DNA of 64,000 nt. It comes from an uncultured Opitutia bacterium (GTDB lineage Bacteria; Verrucomicrobiota; Verrucomicrobiia; Opitutales; Opitutaceae). The stretch covers positions 1-64,000 of the forward strand of contig CAIUWA010000014.1 of NCBI GenBank assembly GCA_903902745.1. The letters are read 5' to 3'. The position numbers and the translations under genes are program-made. The notes beneath the pieces are model-generated. The model worked only from the letters and a program-made list of their open reading frames with translations, searched no databases and was not told the DNA's origin. Position 1 is the stretch's first letter; the number at the start of each line of letters is the position of its first letter. Of this stretch, positions 1 through 9,806 are shown piece by piece.

Positions 1-48
1 CACCTTCAGCCTTGGCTTAATGCTGCTAATGCCTACTTTAGAAAATAT

Positions 49-570
49 CTAAAGCCCACGACGCCCTAGAGCTGAAAGAACATGCCAATATCGAATAGGC
101 GATTTCGGCTTCTGTTTTTTAGGGGTGTAAATAGGTTTCGGTTGGGAATTCGGAGAAAGAGTCATCAGTCCAACATTGAGGCGCCGAAACGTCTTTAGAC
201 TTCGAATCGCCCCATTCGCTCGTCCAGCGTCAAGCAGGACCCACGACTCCGTGGCATAGTCGAGGTACCTATATGCTTGCGCGAGTGCGCGCTGCCAGTG
301 CACCAGTTTGGCTTCAATTGCGATTATCTGTGAAGCTAGGGGAACCGGCTGAACCAACTTTATCCACGTTCCGGCTTTTGACCCAGGCATACAAAACTTG
401 GAGCGTTGGTAAGATCTTAATACGTCACGAGCAGTGCCTCGCGAGGCGCCGGTTAGCTCCATGAAAAAGTCGGTAGTGAACGTTTTTCGATATGGCACCG
501 CCCGCAAAGCGAACGCCCATTGAGGCCGAATTTTCGCCAACCCGACTGAACGCTTCCAATCGCGTCTCAT
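49..570 (-). CDS. Hypothetical protein, winged-helix plus PD-(D/E)XK nuclease-like
   Basis: The 173-residue product is not one I can name. Residues about 30-60 (TTDFFMELTGASRGTARDVL) look like a helix-turn-helix. Residues about 82-112 read IIAIEAK, then W..AL.QAYRYLDYA and a hydrophobic strand (SWVLLDA). The E-x-K followed by a Q-A-x-x-Y helix is typical of the restriction-endonuclease-like fold. The C-terminus is basic (KKQKPKSP). The gene is clearly lower in GC than the rest of the window, so acquisition by transfer is plausible. The same frame continues upstream for 16 sense codons to a TAA at 619-621. A DNA-binding or nuclease role is inference only. Confidence 0.55.
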   Translation of the reverse strand: MRRDWKRSVGLAKIRPQWAFALRAVPYRKTFTTDFFMELTGASRGTARDVLRSYQRSKFCMPGSKAGTWIKLVQPVPLASQIIAIEAKLVHWQRALAQAYRYLDYATESWVLLDAGRANGAIRSLKTFRRLNVGLMTLSPNSQPKPIYTPKKQKPKSPIRYWHVLSALGRRGL

Positions 571-618
571 TCGGACACGGACTACATCAGCTTTCCCGTT
601 AGCTGAGTCTAACTCGGT

Positions 619-765
619 TTAAACCAGACGAAATGAATCTCGATGCTTGGGAAGAGACTTCAGAAACGCCCAAACCAATGAGCGCTCAGTTCGAAATCTT
701 TCAACGAGTTTCCGCTTAGCTTTCGGTTTCGAAGGCGACCTCTTGTGATTTCTACGATGGATCAC
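619..765 (-). CDS. Possible small basic protein upstream of the nuclease-like gene
   Basis: A 48-codon frame starts at GTG (765), nine bases after the ilvD stop, and ends at TAA 619-621. The product is strongly basic (MIHRRNHKRSPSKPKAKRK at its start) and ends PKHRDSFRLV. It lies in the same frame as the nuclease-like gene at 49-570, so the two may be one ancestral gene cut by the TAA, or two consecutive small genes. I see no recognised domain. The low-GC composition matches its downstream neighbour rather than ilvD. Confidence 0.25.
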   Translation of the reverse strand: MIHRRNHKRSPSKPKAKRKLVERFRTERSLVWAFLKSLPKHRDSFRLV

Positions 766-774
766 GTAAAGATT

Positions 775-2475
775 TCACAGATTTTTATCCGTCACCGCAC
801 CTTCGGATGCGCTTGTGACGTGGCTCGCGTATTTGGCGAGGACGCCGCGGGTTTCCACGGGCTTCTTCTGCTTCCACTTTTTGCGGCGGGCGGCGAGCTC
901 CTTGGCGGGGACGTCCGTGCGGAGTTCGTTCTTCACCGCGTCGATGGTGATGGTGTCGCCGTTCTTCAGGAGTGCGATGGGGCCGCCGACGAAGGCTTCA
1001 GGTGTGACATGGCCGACGACGAAGCCGTGCGTACCGCCGGAGAAGCGGCCGTCGGTGATGAGCGCGACGGAGGCGCCGAGTCCGCGGCCCATGATGGCGC
1101 TGGTGGGCGCGAGCATCTCGGGCATGCCGGGGCCGCCCTTGGGGCCGGAGTTGCGGATGACCACGACGTGGCCGGCCTTGACCTTGCCCGCGAGGATGGC
1201 GTCAAGCGCCTTGAACTCGTCCTCGAACACGATCGCCGTGCCGGTGAACGTGAGGCCTTCCTTGCCGGAGATCTTCGCGACCGCGCCGGTCGGGGCGAGA
1301 TTGCCGTAGAGGATGCGGAGGTGGCTGTCCTTCTTGATCGGATTGTTGAAGGGGCGGACGACGTCCTGGTCGGTCGGGTAGGGCTTAACGTCGCGGAGGT
1401 TCTCGGCGATGGTCTTGCCGGTGACCGTGATGCAGTCGCCGTGGAGCAGGCCCTGGTCGAGCAGCACCTTCATGAGCGGCGGCAGGCCGCCGATGCGTGT
1501 GAGGTGGACCATGCCGTACTTGCCGGAGGGCTTGAGGTCGGCGAGGACGGGCACGCGCTTCCCGATGCGGGTGAAGTCGTCGATCGAGAGCTTCACGTTG
1601 GCGGAGTGAGCCATGGCTAGGAGGTGAAGGACGCAGTTGGTCGAGCCGCCGAGCGCGATGGCGACAGTGATGGCGTTCTCGAACGCCTTTTTCGTCATGA
1701 TGTCGCGCGGCTTGATGCCGGCCTTGAGCAGGGCGACGGCGGCGGCGCCGGCGTTGCGGCAGTCGGCCTTCTTCTCCTCGCCGATGGCGATCTGGGCGGA
1801 GGAATTCGGGAGCGACATGCCGAGGGCCTCGATGGCGGACGCCATGGTGTTGGCGGTGTACATGCCGCCGCAGGAGCCGGGGCCAGGGACGCCGGCCTTT
1901 TCGATCTGGGTGAGTCCGGAATCGTCGATCTTGCCGGCGGCGTGCTGGCCGATGGCCTCATAGACGGAGACGATGTCGCACTCCTTGTGGGAGCCCGGAT
2001 GGATGCCGGGGAGGATGGTGCCGCCGTAGACGAAGACGCCGGGGCGGTTGAGGCGGGCGAGGGCCATGAGGCAGCCGGGCATGTTCTTGTCGCACGCGCC
2101 GACGGTGACGACGGCGTCGAAGCCCTCGCAGGCGGAGACGGTCTCGATGGAGTCGGCGATGACCTCGCGGGAGACGAGTGAGTAGCGCATGCCGAGGGTG
2201 CCCATGCTGATGCCGTCGGAAATGGTGATGGTGCCGAAGACGATGGCCTTGCCGCCGGCGGCGTTGGCGCCGGCCTCGGCCTCAAGCGCGAGCTTGTCGA
2301 GGTGCATGTTGCACGGCGTGACCATGGACCAGAGGGAGGCGATGCCGACGATGGGCTTCTTGAAATCGGCGTCGGAGAAGCCGACGGGCCGCAGCATGGA
2401 GCGCGCACCGGCGCGGGCGGGGCCATCGGTGAGGATGGAAGAGTGGGGGCGAAGGGGGTCGGGTTTGGAACTCAT
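775..2475 (-). CDS. ilvD: Dihydroxy-acid dehydratase
   Basis: IlvD dehydrates 2,3-dihydroxy-isovalerate and 2,3-dihydroxy-3-methylvalerate to the 2-keto acids that precede valine, leucine and isoleucine; it is a cytosolic Fe-S enzyme. The three expected cysteine motifs are present: [16 protein letters not shown] and [14 protein letters not shown]. The C-terminal [14 protein letters not shown] and [17 protein letters not shown] stretches are also family hallmarks. The frame is open upstream to 2556, but the first 27 residues have no family similarity, so I place the start at ATG 2475 ([12 protein letters not shown]), giving 566 residues, a normal length. It is transcribed away from scpB. Confidence 0.96.
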   Translation of the reverse strand: MSSKPDPLRPHSSILTDGPARAGARSMLRPVGFSDADFKKPIVGIASLWSMVTPCNMHLDKLALEAEAGANAAGGKAIVFGTITISDGISMGTLGMRYSLVSREVIADSIETVSACEGFDAVVTVGACDKNMPGCLMALARLNRPGVFVYGGTILPGIHPGSHKECDIVSVYEAIGQHAAGKIDDSGLTQIEKAGVPGPGSCGGMYTANTMASAIEALGMSLPNSSAQIAIGEEKKADCRNAGAAAVALLKAGIKPRDIMTKKAFENAITVAIALGGSTNCVLHLLAMAHSANVKLSIDDFTRIGKRVPVLADLKPSGKYGMVHLTRIGGLPPLMKVLLDQGLLHGDCITVTGKTIAENLRDVKPYPTDQDVVRPFNNPIKKDSHLRILYGNLAPTGAVAKISGKEGLTFTGTAIVFEDEFKALDAILAGKVKAGHVVVIRNSGPKGGPGMPEMLAPTSAIMGRGLGASVALITDGRFSGGTHGFVVGHVTPEAFVGGPIALLKNGDTITIDAVKNELRTDVPAKELAARRKKWKQKKPVETRGVLAKYASHVTSASEGAVTDKNL

Positions 2476-2553
2476 GATAGAGAAGGCCAGCAGACCAAAG
2501 CGGCCGGCGGCGGGCAAGCGCGCTTTCGGGCGAACGGTTAGGAAGGGAAGTTT

Positions 2554-2630
2554 CACACAGAGGCACGGAGGACACAGAGATCTATATCGTTTGGTTTTTC
2601 GAACCTCTGTGCTCTCTGTGTCACTGTGTG
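2554..2630. repeat. Intergenic imperfect palindrome, cacagag type
   Basis: Two arms built of short words (cacacagaggcacggagg and cctctgtgctctctgtgtca) face each other across about 24 bases between the divergent ilvD and scpB starts. Other loci in this window share the layout with different words: 25624-25747, 26799-26877, 38823-38899 and 50067-50145. Confidence 0.7.
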
Positions 2631-2705
2631 GAACGGATCGGTTTCAGCGTTTTAGTGTTTGCTTCGGCTTGGACGCAACGCATTCACTGACGCCACTTTT
2701 ACTGC

Positions 2706-3548
2706 ATGGCTTTCAACCTAAAAAGAGTGCTCAAGGCTCTCCTGTTCTCGTCGAACCAGCCGCTGGCGATGAAGGACATCCAGGCCGCTTTCACCCGCTT
2801 TCACGAGCAGGCGCAGCTGCCGCTGGCGCCTGAGGTGGGAGGTGTGAGGCCTGAGGTGGGAGGCGAGGTTGCTGGCCAGGGACAGCCGCAGGTTGAGGCC
2901 GCTGCGCCGGCTGTGGAAGAGGCGGCTGAAGTAATCTCGGAGGCGCCGGCGGATCCGGAGCTTTACACGGATGTGCCTTCGCTGGTCACGGCGACGCAGA
3001 TTCGCGAGGTCATGGATGAGATCGCGGCAGAGCTGCGCGCTTCCAACGAAGGCCTGTTGCTCATCGACGGGGCGAGCGGTTACCGGCTCGTCACGCATCC
3101 GAGTTTCGCGCGGTGGGTGCGCATCCTGCGCGCCGAAGCGCCGCCGCTGAAGTTGTCGCCTTCATCGCTGGAGACGCTGGCGGTCGTGGCGTATCGCCAA
3201 CCGGTCACGCGGGCCGAGATCGAGGCGATCCGCGGCGTGTCGGCGGAGGCAGGCATCAACAAGCTGCTGGAGCGCGAACTCATTTACATCACCGGCCGGG
3301 CGGACCTGCCCGGGCGTCCGCTGCAATACGCGACGACGGACCAGTTCCTGGAATTCACCGGGGTAAAGTCACTCGACGAGCTGCCGGCCTCCGACGTGCT
3401 GTCCACGCGCCAGCTCGATGACTGGCTGCAGAACGCGATGAATCCGACCCACCTCGGCGATGCCGAGATGGGGTTGCCTGGCGACGAGCAGCTCACGCTG
3501 CAACCCGCCGCCGATCCCGCGCCGTCCGATGGCGCCCCGTCCACCTGA
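2706..3548 (+). CDS. scpB: Segregation and condensation protein B
   Basis: ScpB bridges SMC and ScpA in the bacterial condensin complex on the nucleoid. The tandem winged-helix core is seen from about residue 95 on, with the diagnostic LSPSSLETLAVVAYRQPVTR, EIEAIRGVSAEAGINKLLER and GRPLQYATTDQFLEFTG. At 280 residues it is longer than the usual 180-220. The excess is a low-complexity linker at about residues 35-90 that contains a tandem DNA repeat (2829-2868), plus an acidic and proline-rich tail. pheA begins 4 bases after its stop, so the two are probably co-transcribed. No scpA lies next to it. Confidence 0.9.
   Translation: MAFNLKRVLKALLFSSNQPLAMKDIQAAFTRFHEQAQLPLAPEVGGVRPEVGGEVAGQGQPQVEAAAPAVEEAAEVISEAPADPELYTDVPSLVTATQIREVMDEIAAELRASNEGLLLIDGASGYRLVTHPSFARWVRILRAEAPPLKLSPSSLETLAVVAYRQPVTRAEIEAIRGVSAEAGINKLLERELIYITGRADLPGRPLQYATTDQFLEFTGVKSLDELPASDVLSTRQLDDWLQNAMNPTHLGDAEMGLPGDEQLTLQPAADPAPSDGAPST
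2829..2868 (+). repeat. In-frame tandem repeat inside scpB
   Basis: Two adjacent copies of cctgaggtgggaggygaggc-like sequence (2829-2849 and 2850-2868) are translated as PEVGGVRPEVGGEV in the linker of ScpB, about residues 41-54. The G-rich, purine-biased unit looks like intergenic repeat DNA that has settled in a tolerant loop. Confidence 0.6.
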
Positions 3549-3552
3549 CGCC

Positions 3553-4632
3553 ATGGACCTCGGGCCCATTCGCGAACAGATTGACGGACTCGACCGGCAG
3601 CTCGTCGAGCTGCTGAACCGTCGCCTCGCGCTCGCGGCCGAGATCGGCAAGCTCAAGCGCAGCACGGGCGGGCAGATCTATGTCGCGGAACGCGAGGACG
3701 CGGTGCTGCGCACGGTCGGGGAGCTCAACAAGGGGCCGATCAAGCAGGAGGCGCTCCGCGCCATCTACCGCGAGATCATGTCGGCGGCCATCGCGCTGGA
3801 GAAGCCGCTGGCGATCGCCTACCTCGGGCCGGAGGCCACCAACACGCACGCGGCGGCGATGAAGAAATTCGGCGCGAGCGTCGATTACCAGGCCATCACG
3901 ACGGTGGCGGACATCTTCACGGCGGTGGAACGGGGCGAGGCGGACTACGCCGTCATTCCCATCGAGAACTCAACCGAGGGCTCGGTGCGCGAGGCGCTGG
4001 ACAGCTTCGTGGAGAGCGACCTGAAGATTGTCGCCCAGATCCACCTCGAGATCACGCACGCCCTCATCTCCGCGACCCCGCGGGAGAAGATCGAGAAAGT
4101 TTACTCGAAGGACCAGGCGCTGGCGCAATGCCGGAACTGGCTCCAGCGGCACCTGCCGCACGCGCAGCTGATCGACGCGCCGAGCACCTCGCGGGCGGTG
4201 CAGATCGCCAAGGCCGAGCCCGGCGCGGCCGCGATCGCGGGCGAGCTGGCGGCGCAGTTCTACGGCGTGCCGGTCATCGAGAAAAACATCCAGGACAAGG
4301 CGGACAACACCACGCGGTTTTTCGTGCTGGGCAAGAAGGCCTCCGGCCCCGTCGGCAACGGCCGCGACATGTCCAGTTTCCTGATCTCGCTCGGCGACGA
4401 GGCCTCGGCGCATTCCGGCGCGCTCCTGAAGATGCTCATGCCGATGGCGGAGCGCGGCATCAACCTTTCAAAGATCGAATCGCGGCCGAGCAAGAAGCGC
4501 CCGTGGGATTATTATTTCTTCATCGACGTCAGCGGGCATTACGACGACGCGAACATGAAGGAAGCGCTGACCGAGCTGAAGAAGTTCTGCCCGATGGTGA
4601 AGTGGCTCGGGAGTTATCCGGCGGCGAGCTGA
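3553..4632 (+). CDS. pheA: Bifunctional chorismate mutase / prephenate dehydratase (P-protein)
   Basis: This enzyme turns chorismate into prephenate and then phenylpyruvate, the committed steps to phenylalanine. Residues 1-90 form an AroQ chorismate mutase domain (IREQIDGLDRQLVELLNRR). The prephenate dehydratase domain follows, with YLGPEATNTHAAA, AVIPIENSTEGSV and a conserved NTTRFFVLG. A C-terminal ACT domain carries the SKIESRPSKKRPWDYYFFID signature, which binds phenylalanine for feedback control in this family. ATG 3553 starts exactly at the mutase domain. An in-frame upstream extension overlaps scpB and is rejected. The product has 359 residues, the normal length. Confidence 0.95.
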   Translation: MDLGPIREQIDGLDRQLVELLNRRLALAAEIGKLKRSTGGQIYVAEREDAVLRTVGELNKGPIKQEALRAIYREIMSAAIALEKPLAIAYLGPEATNTHAAAMKKFGASVDYQAITTVADIFTAVERGEADYAVIPIENSTEGSVREALDSFVESDLKIVAQIHLEITHALISATPREKIEKVYSKDQALAQCRNWLQRHLPHAQLIDAPSTSRAVQIAKAEPGAAAIAGELAAQFYGVPVIEKNIQDKADNTTRFFVLGKKASGPVGNGRDMSSFLISLGDEASAHSGALLKMLMPMAERGINLSKIESRPSKKRPWDYYFFIDVSGHYDDANMKEALTELKKFCPMVKWLGSYPAAS

Positions 4633-4738
4633 GGATCCGGCCAAAGAACGTAGCAGCCGAGGTGACGAGGCTGAGCTGTTAGGGTAGTTTAAGCCGATTC
4701 GGGCGTGGACGAGTCACGTCCCTACCTTGTCTTTGTAG

Positions 4739-4796
4739 GGGCGCGCCTTGCCCGTTCGACAAGCTCAGGGCCCCGAGCCTGCCGCGGGGCGCGCCC
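4739..4796. repeat. Composite inverted repeat carrying a ttcgacaagctcaggg unit
   Basis: Arms of 9 bp (gggcgcgcc at 4739-4747, ggcgcgccc at 4788-4796) enclose cccgttcgacaagctcaggg at 4751-4770. The inner word is a variant of the unit found in tandem inside trpE (7274-7320) and again at 58325-58344. It lies in the 258-base gap between the convergent pheA and sigma-factor genes. Confidence 0.65.
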
Positions 4797-4852
4797 GGTT
4801 GAACCAGCCTCCTTACGTCAGCTGCTACATCCCTGCCGGACTGAATGGACAC

Positions 4853-4879
4853 AAAAAAGGGCGGGTCTGAGACCCGCCC
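4853..4879 (-). terminator. Rho-independent terminator of the sigma-factor gene
   Basis: On the minus strand a 9-bp G+C-rich stem (gggcgggtc paired with gacccgccc, 3-base loop) is followed by six T residues. It starts 12 bases beyond the stop of the sigma factor gene that ends at 4891. Confidence 0.9.
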
Positions 4880-4890
4880 TGCTGTGCCGG

Positions 4891-6012
4891 CTAGCGCCCG
4901 CCGTGGACGGAGGCGGAACCGCGGCCGGGCTTGGCGGCTGCGGCGGCCTTCTTCGACTTCGTCTCGATGAATTCGCGGATGATTTCCATGCGCTGGCGCA
5001 CGCGGTCCTCCTCCTCGATCTCGTCGCGGGAAAGCTGGGCCTCGTTTTTGGCCAGGGCCTTGCGCATCTTCGAGAGCGCGAGATACTCGAGCTGGCGGAT
5101 GCGCTCGCGCGTGACGTGGAAGCGCTTGCCGACTTCCTCGAGCGTGAGCTCGTCGCGGCCCTCGAGGCCGAAGCGGAGCTTGATGATCTCGGCCTCGCGC
5201 TCGTCGAGCGAGTTGACCATCGCGCCGAGGTCCTCGTTGCGATTGCGCTCGCGCAGGCTCTCATAGGGGCTGACGGCGTTCTCGTCGCCCACGATGTCCC
5301 CGAAGGTGCCGGAGTCGCCCTCCTCGCCGATGGAGGCGTCGAGGGAGGTCGGCCGCACGCTGACGGACTTGAGATGCGCGATCTTGCTGGTCGGCATCTG
5401 GAGCTCGATGGCCAACTCTTCATCCGTGGGCTCGCGGCCGAGCTGTTCCGTCAGCGCCATGGCGGTGCGGCGCATCTTGGAAATCTTGTCCACGAGGTGG
5501 ACGGGCAGGCGGATGGTCTTGGACTGGTTGGCGAGGGCGCGCTTGATGGACTGCTTGATCCACCAGGCGGCGTAGGTGGAGAGCTTGCCGCCCTTGCGCG
5601 GGTCAAAGCGCTCGACGGCCTTGATCAGGCCGATGTTGCCCTCGCTGATGAGGTCGAGCAGGGGCAGGCCGAAATCCTTGTAGTCCATCGCGATCTTCAC
5701 GACGAGGCGCAGGTTGGCCGAGATCATGTGGTCGCGCGCGGCCTTGTCGCCGCGGCGGATGCGCTTCGCGAGGACGATTTCCTCCTGGATCGTCAGCAGG
5801 GCGGTCTTGCCGATCTCCTGGAGATAGAGCTGGAGGTTGCTGCGCTCGCCGTGCGCGATGGGGGCCTCGGCCGCGGTGCGGTCGGGCTTTTCGAGAAAAG
5901 AGGGCGGGGCGTCGAGCGGCGTGGGGGTCAGCACCGTGGTGGCGGTGCTGCTGGTCGATTCGGTGTCGTCGGCCTCGGCAAACAGTCGGTTGCTCTTGAT
6001 TTTTGCAGGCAT
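4891..6012 (-). CDS. RNA polymerase sigma factor, RpoD/SigA family
   Basis: The 373-residue protein is a sigma-70 group 1/2 factor that directs RNA polymerase to -10/-35 promoters. Region 1.2 starts at about residue 58 (SNLQLYLQEIGKTALLT). Region 2 holds DLISEGNIGLIKAVERFDP and KLSTYAAWWIKQSIKRAL. Region 3 has GREPTDEELAIELQMP. Region 4.2 has LTLEEVGKRFHVTRERIRQLE. The N-terminus is a short Ser/Thr-rich tail with no region 1.1, and an Ala/Lys-rich tail follows region 4. It may be the housekeeping factor or a close group 2 paralogue; the missing region 1.1 leaves this open. Confidence 0.92.
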   Translation of the reverse strand: MPAKIKSNRLFAEADDTESTSSTATTVLTPTPLDAPPSFLEKPDRTAAEAPIAHGERSNLQLYLQEIGKTALLTIQEEIVLAKRIRRGDKAARDHMISANLRLVVKIAMDYKDFGLPLLDLISEGNIGLIKAVERFDPRKGGKLSTYAAWWIKQSIKRALANQSKTIRLPVHLVDKISKMRRTAMALTEQLGREPTDEELAIELQMPTSKIAHLKSVSVRPTSLDASIGEEGDSGTFGDIVGDENAVSPYESLRERNRNEDLGAMVNSLDEREAEIIKLRFGLEGRDELTLEEVGKRFHVTRERIRQLEYLALSKMRKALAKNEAQLSRDEIEEEDRVRQRMEIIREFIETKSKKAAAAAKPGRGSASVHGGR

Positions 6013-6247
6013 GAAAGTGACTTGAGTGACTTCAGTTATGGGAACGATGGGCCCGTTGGTTTATTCCTGTCGTTGTTCCGTCCCGTCGGAGCGGGAAACG
6101 TTCCATGTGACTACGGATGAACCCCAGAGGTAGTTGCACGGATTCGCGTCATAAGGACGTGCAATAATGACACAACCCCGGCCAGAGCATCGGTCAGCGT
6201 GACGCAGAGGACCCGGAAAAATAGCAGCCGAGGCTGGTTCAAACAAT

Positions 6248-6303
6248 TGTAGCGGCGGTCATCCTCCGTCGCTGAGCTATGGCGGACAAGTAGACCGCCG
6301 CTA
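6248..6303. repeat. Inverted repeat gtagcggcggtc/gaccgccgctac
   Basis: Perfect 12-bp arms (6248-6259 and 6292-6303) enclose ccgtcgctgagctatggcgg, a word that recurs at 12794-12818. Related arms occur inside hrpB (28158-28215) and as one arm at 23524. The repeat fills much of the 320-base gap between the sigma gene start and the trpE stop; the rest of that gap shows no gene or clear promoter. Confidence 0.75.
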
Positions 6304-6332
6304 CATCAATCCGCCGGGTGGCGGCGAAATCC

Positions 6333-7856
6333 TCAGAACTGCTCGGCCATGGCGACGGCCTTGAGCAGGGCGGAGGCCTTGCCGATGGTCTCCTGGTACT
6401 CGGCGGTCGGGACGGAGTCGGCGACGATGCCCGCGCCGGCCTGGATGTGCAGCTGGCCGTCTTTCAACAGCGAGGTGCGCAACATGATGCAGGAGTCGAG
6501 GTTGCCGTCGTATCCGAAGTAACCGAGGGCGCCGGCGTAGAAGCCGCGCTGGGAGGGCTCCTGTTCCGCGATGATCTGCATGGCGCGGATCTTGGGCGCC
6601 CCGCTGACGGTGCCGGCGGGGAACGTGGCCCGCATGAGATCGTAGGCGGTCTTGTCGGGCGCGATGGTGCCCTCGACCTGCGAGACGATGTGCATGACGT
6701 GCGAGTAGCGCTCAACCACCATGTACTCCGGCACATGGATCGAGCCAAAGCGGCAGACGCGCCCGATGTCGTTGCGGGCGAGGTCGACCAGCATGAGGTG
6801 CTCGGCACGCTCCTTGGCGTCGGCGAGGAGTTCCTTTTCGAGGGCCGCGTCCTCGACCGGGGTGGCGCCGCGCTTGCGCGTGCCGGCGATCGGGCGGATT
6901 TCGACCCGGCCGTCGGTCAGGCGCACGTGGACCTCGGGCGAGGCGCCCACGATGGCGAAGTCGCCGGCCTCGAGGATGAACATGTACGGCGACGGGTTGA
7001 CCGTGCGCAGCGCGCGGTAGAGATCGAGGGGGGACCTGGCAAAGGGCCGCGAGAACCGCTGGGACGGCACCACCTGGATGATGTCGCCGGACTTGATGTA
7101 TTCCTTGCAGGCGTCGACGGTCTGCTCGAACCGGGCCTGGGTGAAATTGCCGGCGGGCACGGTGAGCTTGCCCGGCTCGACGAGCGGGGCGGGGGAAAGC
7201 GCGCGCGGTTCGCGCAACATGGCGTAGAGTTCGCGCAACTCCGCGACGGCCGCGTCGTAGGCTTCGCTCGCCTCCTGCCCTGAGCTCGTCGAAGTGGCCT
7301 GCCCTGAGCCTGTCGAAGGGTGCACGTGGGCGTTAACGCAGAGGCGGAGGGTCTGCTTCGCGCGGTCGAAAATCAGCAGCGAATCCGACAGCATGAAATA
7401 GAGCAGGGGCACGCCAAGGACGTCGTTCTTCGCGGCAGGCACGGTCGGCTCGATGCGCGTGATGTACTCGTAGCCGATGAAGCCCACGGCGCCGCCAGTG
7501 AAACGCGGCATGCCCGGCAGCGTGACCGGCTGGTAGCCGCTCATCTCGGCCTCGATGAGCTTGAGCGGGTCGGGCGGGGTGGGGATGGTCTGCGCCGGCT
7601 GGCCGGGGACGCGGATCTCGGTCGTCTGCGGCCCGCAGATGAACACCTTGCGCGGGCGGCAGCCGATGAAGCTGTAGCGGGAAAGGTTTTCACCGCCCTC
7701 GACGGACTCGAGCAGGTACGACGGGCCGGCCTCCTTGAGCTTGGCATACGCCGAGACGGGAGTCTCGAAGTCCGCCATCAGGTCGGCACAGACCGGAATG
7801 ACGTTGCCTTGCGTGGCCAGGCGCAGGAACGCCTCGCGGGTTGGGTGGATGTTCAT
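6333..7856 (-). CDS. trpE: Anthranilate synthase component I
   Basis: TrpE makes anthranilate from chorismate with ammonia supplied by a TrpG partner, the first step of tryptophan synthesis. The chorismate-binding domain is intact: QVVPSQRFSRPF, IAGTRKRGATP, LVDLARNDIGRV, FPAGTVSGAPKIRAM and IQAGAGIVADSVP. The N-terminal regulatory domain contains LLESVEGGENLSRYSFIG, whose Glu-Ser bind tryptophan in the family. ATG 7856 is chosen over an upstream TTG at 7880 because family similarity begins there. Residues about 179-195 are encoded by a tandem repeat (7274-7320) in the linker between the two domains. glmS ends 16 bases upstream, so co-transcription is likely. No trpG is nearby. Confidence 0.94.
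   Translation of the reverse strand: MNIHPTREAFLRLATQGNVIPVCADLMADFETPVSAYAKLKEAGPSYLLESVEGGENLSRYSFIGCRPRKVFICGPQTTEIRVPGQPAQTIPTPPDPLKLIEAEMSGYQPVTLPGMPRFTGGAVGFIGYEYITRIEPTVPAAKNDVLGVPLLYFMLSDSLLIFDRAKQTLRLCVNAHVHPSTGSGQATSTSSGQEASEAYDAAVAELRELYAMLREPRALSPAPLVEPGKLTVPAGNFTQARFEQTVDACKEYIKSGDIIQVVPSQRFSRPFARSPLDLYRALRTVNPSPYMFILEAGDFAIVGASPEVHVRLTDGRVEIRPIAGTRKRGATPVEDAALEKELLADAKERAEHLMLVDLARNDIGRVCRFGSIHVPEYMVVERYSHVMHIVSQVEGTIAPDKTAYDLMRATFPAGTVSGAPKIRAMQIIAEQEPSQRGFYAGALGYFGYDGNLDSCIMLRTSLLKDGQLHIQAGAGIVADSVPTAEYQETIGKASALLKAVAMAEQF
7274..7320 (-). repeat. Tandem 24-bp repeat translated within trpE
   Basis: Two units with a 24-base period, cctgccctgagctcgtcgaa at 7274 and cctgccctgagcctgtcgaa at 7298, are read as STGSGQATSTSSGQEA. 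Isolated copies of the unit occur between genes at 4751-4770 and 58325-58344. The unit length is a multiple of three, so the reading frame survives. Confidence 0.8.
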
Positions 7857-7872
7857 CGGGGGCGAAGAGTCG

Positions 7873-9726
<1,854 letters not shown>

Positions 9727-9806
9727 ATTTTCGTGATTTTGTTTGGCGTAACTTTGGCCCGCCGTAATCCTCGGGCAAGGTTTTAGGACAAGCGACCCCT
9801 TCTCGT

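Noticed and set aside
2829-2868. CRISPR-like array
   Set aside because: Only two adjacent copies without spacers, inside a gene. No regularly spaced repeats occur anywhere in the window.
9727-9806. glmS ribozyme upstream of glmS
   Set aside because: The divergent gap is only 80 bases, too short, and lacks the ribozyme core.
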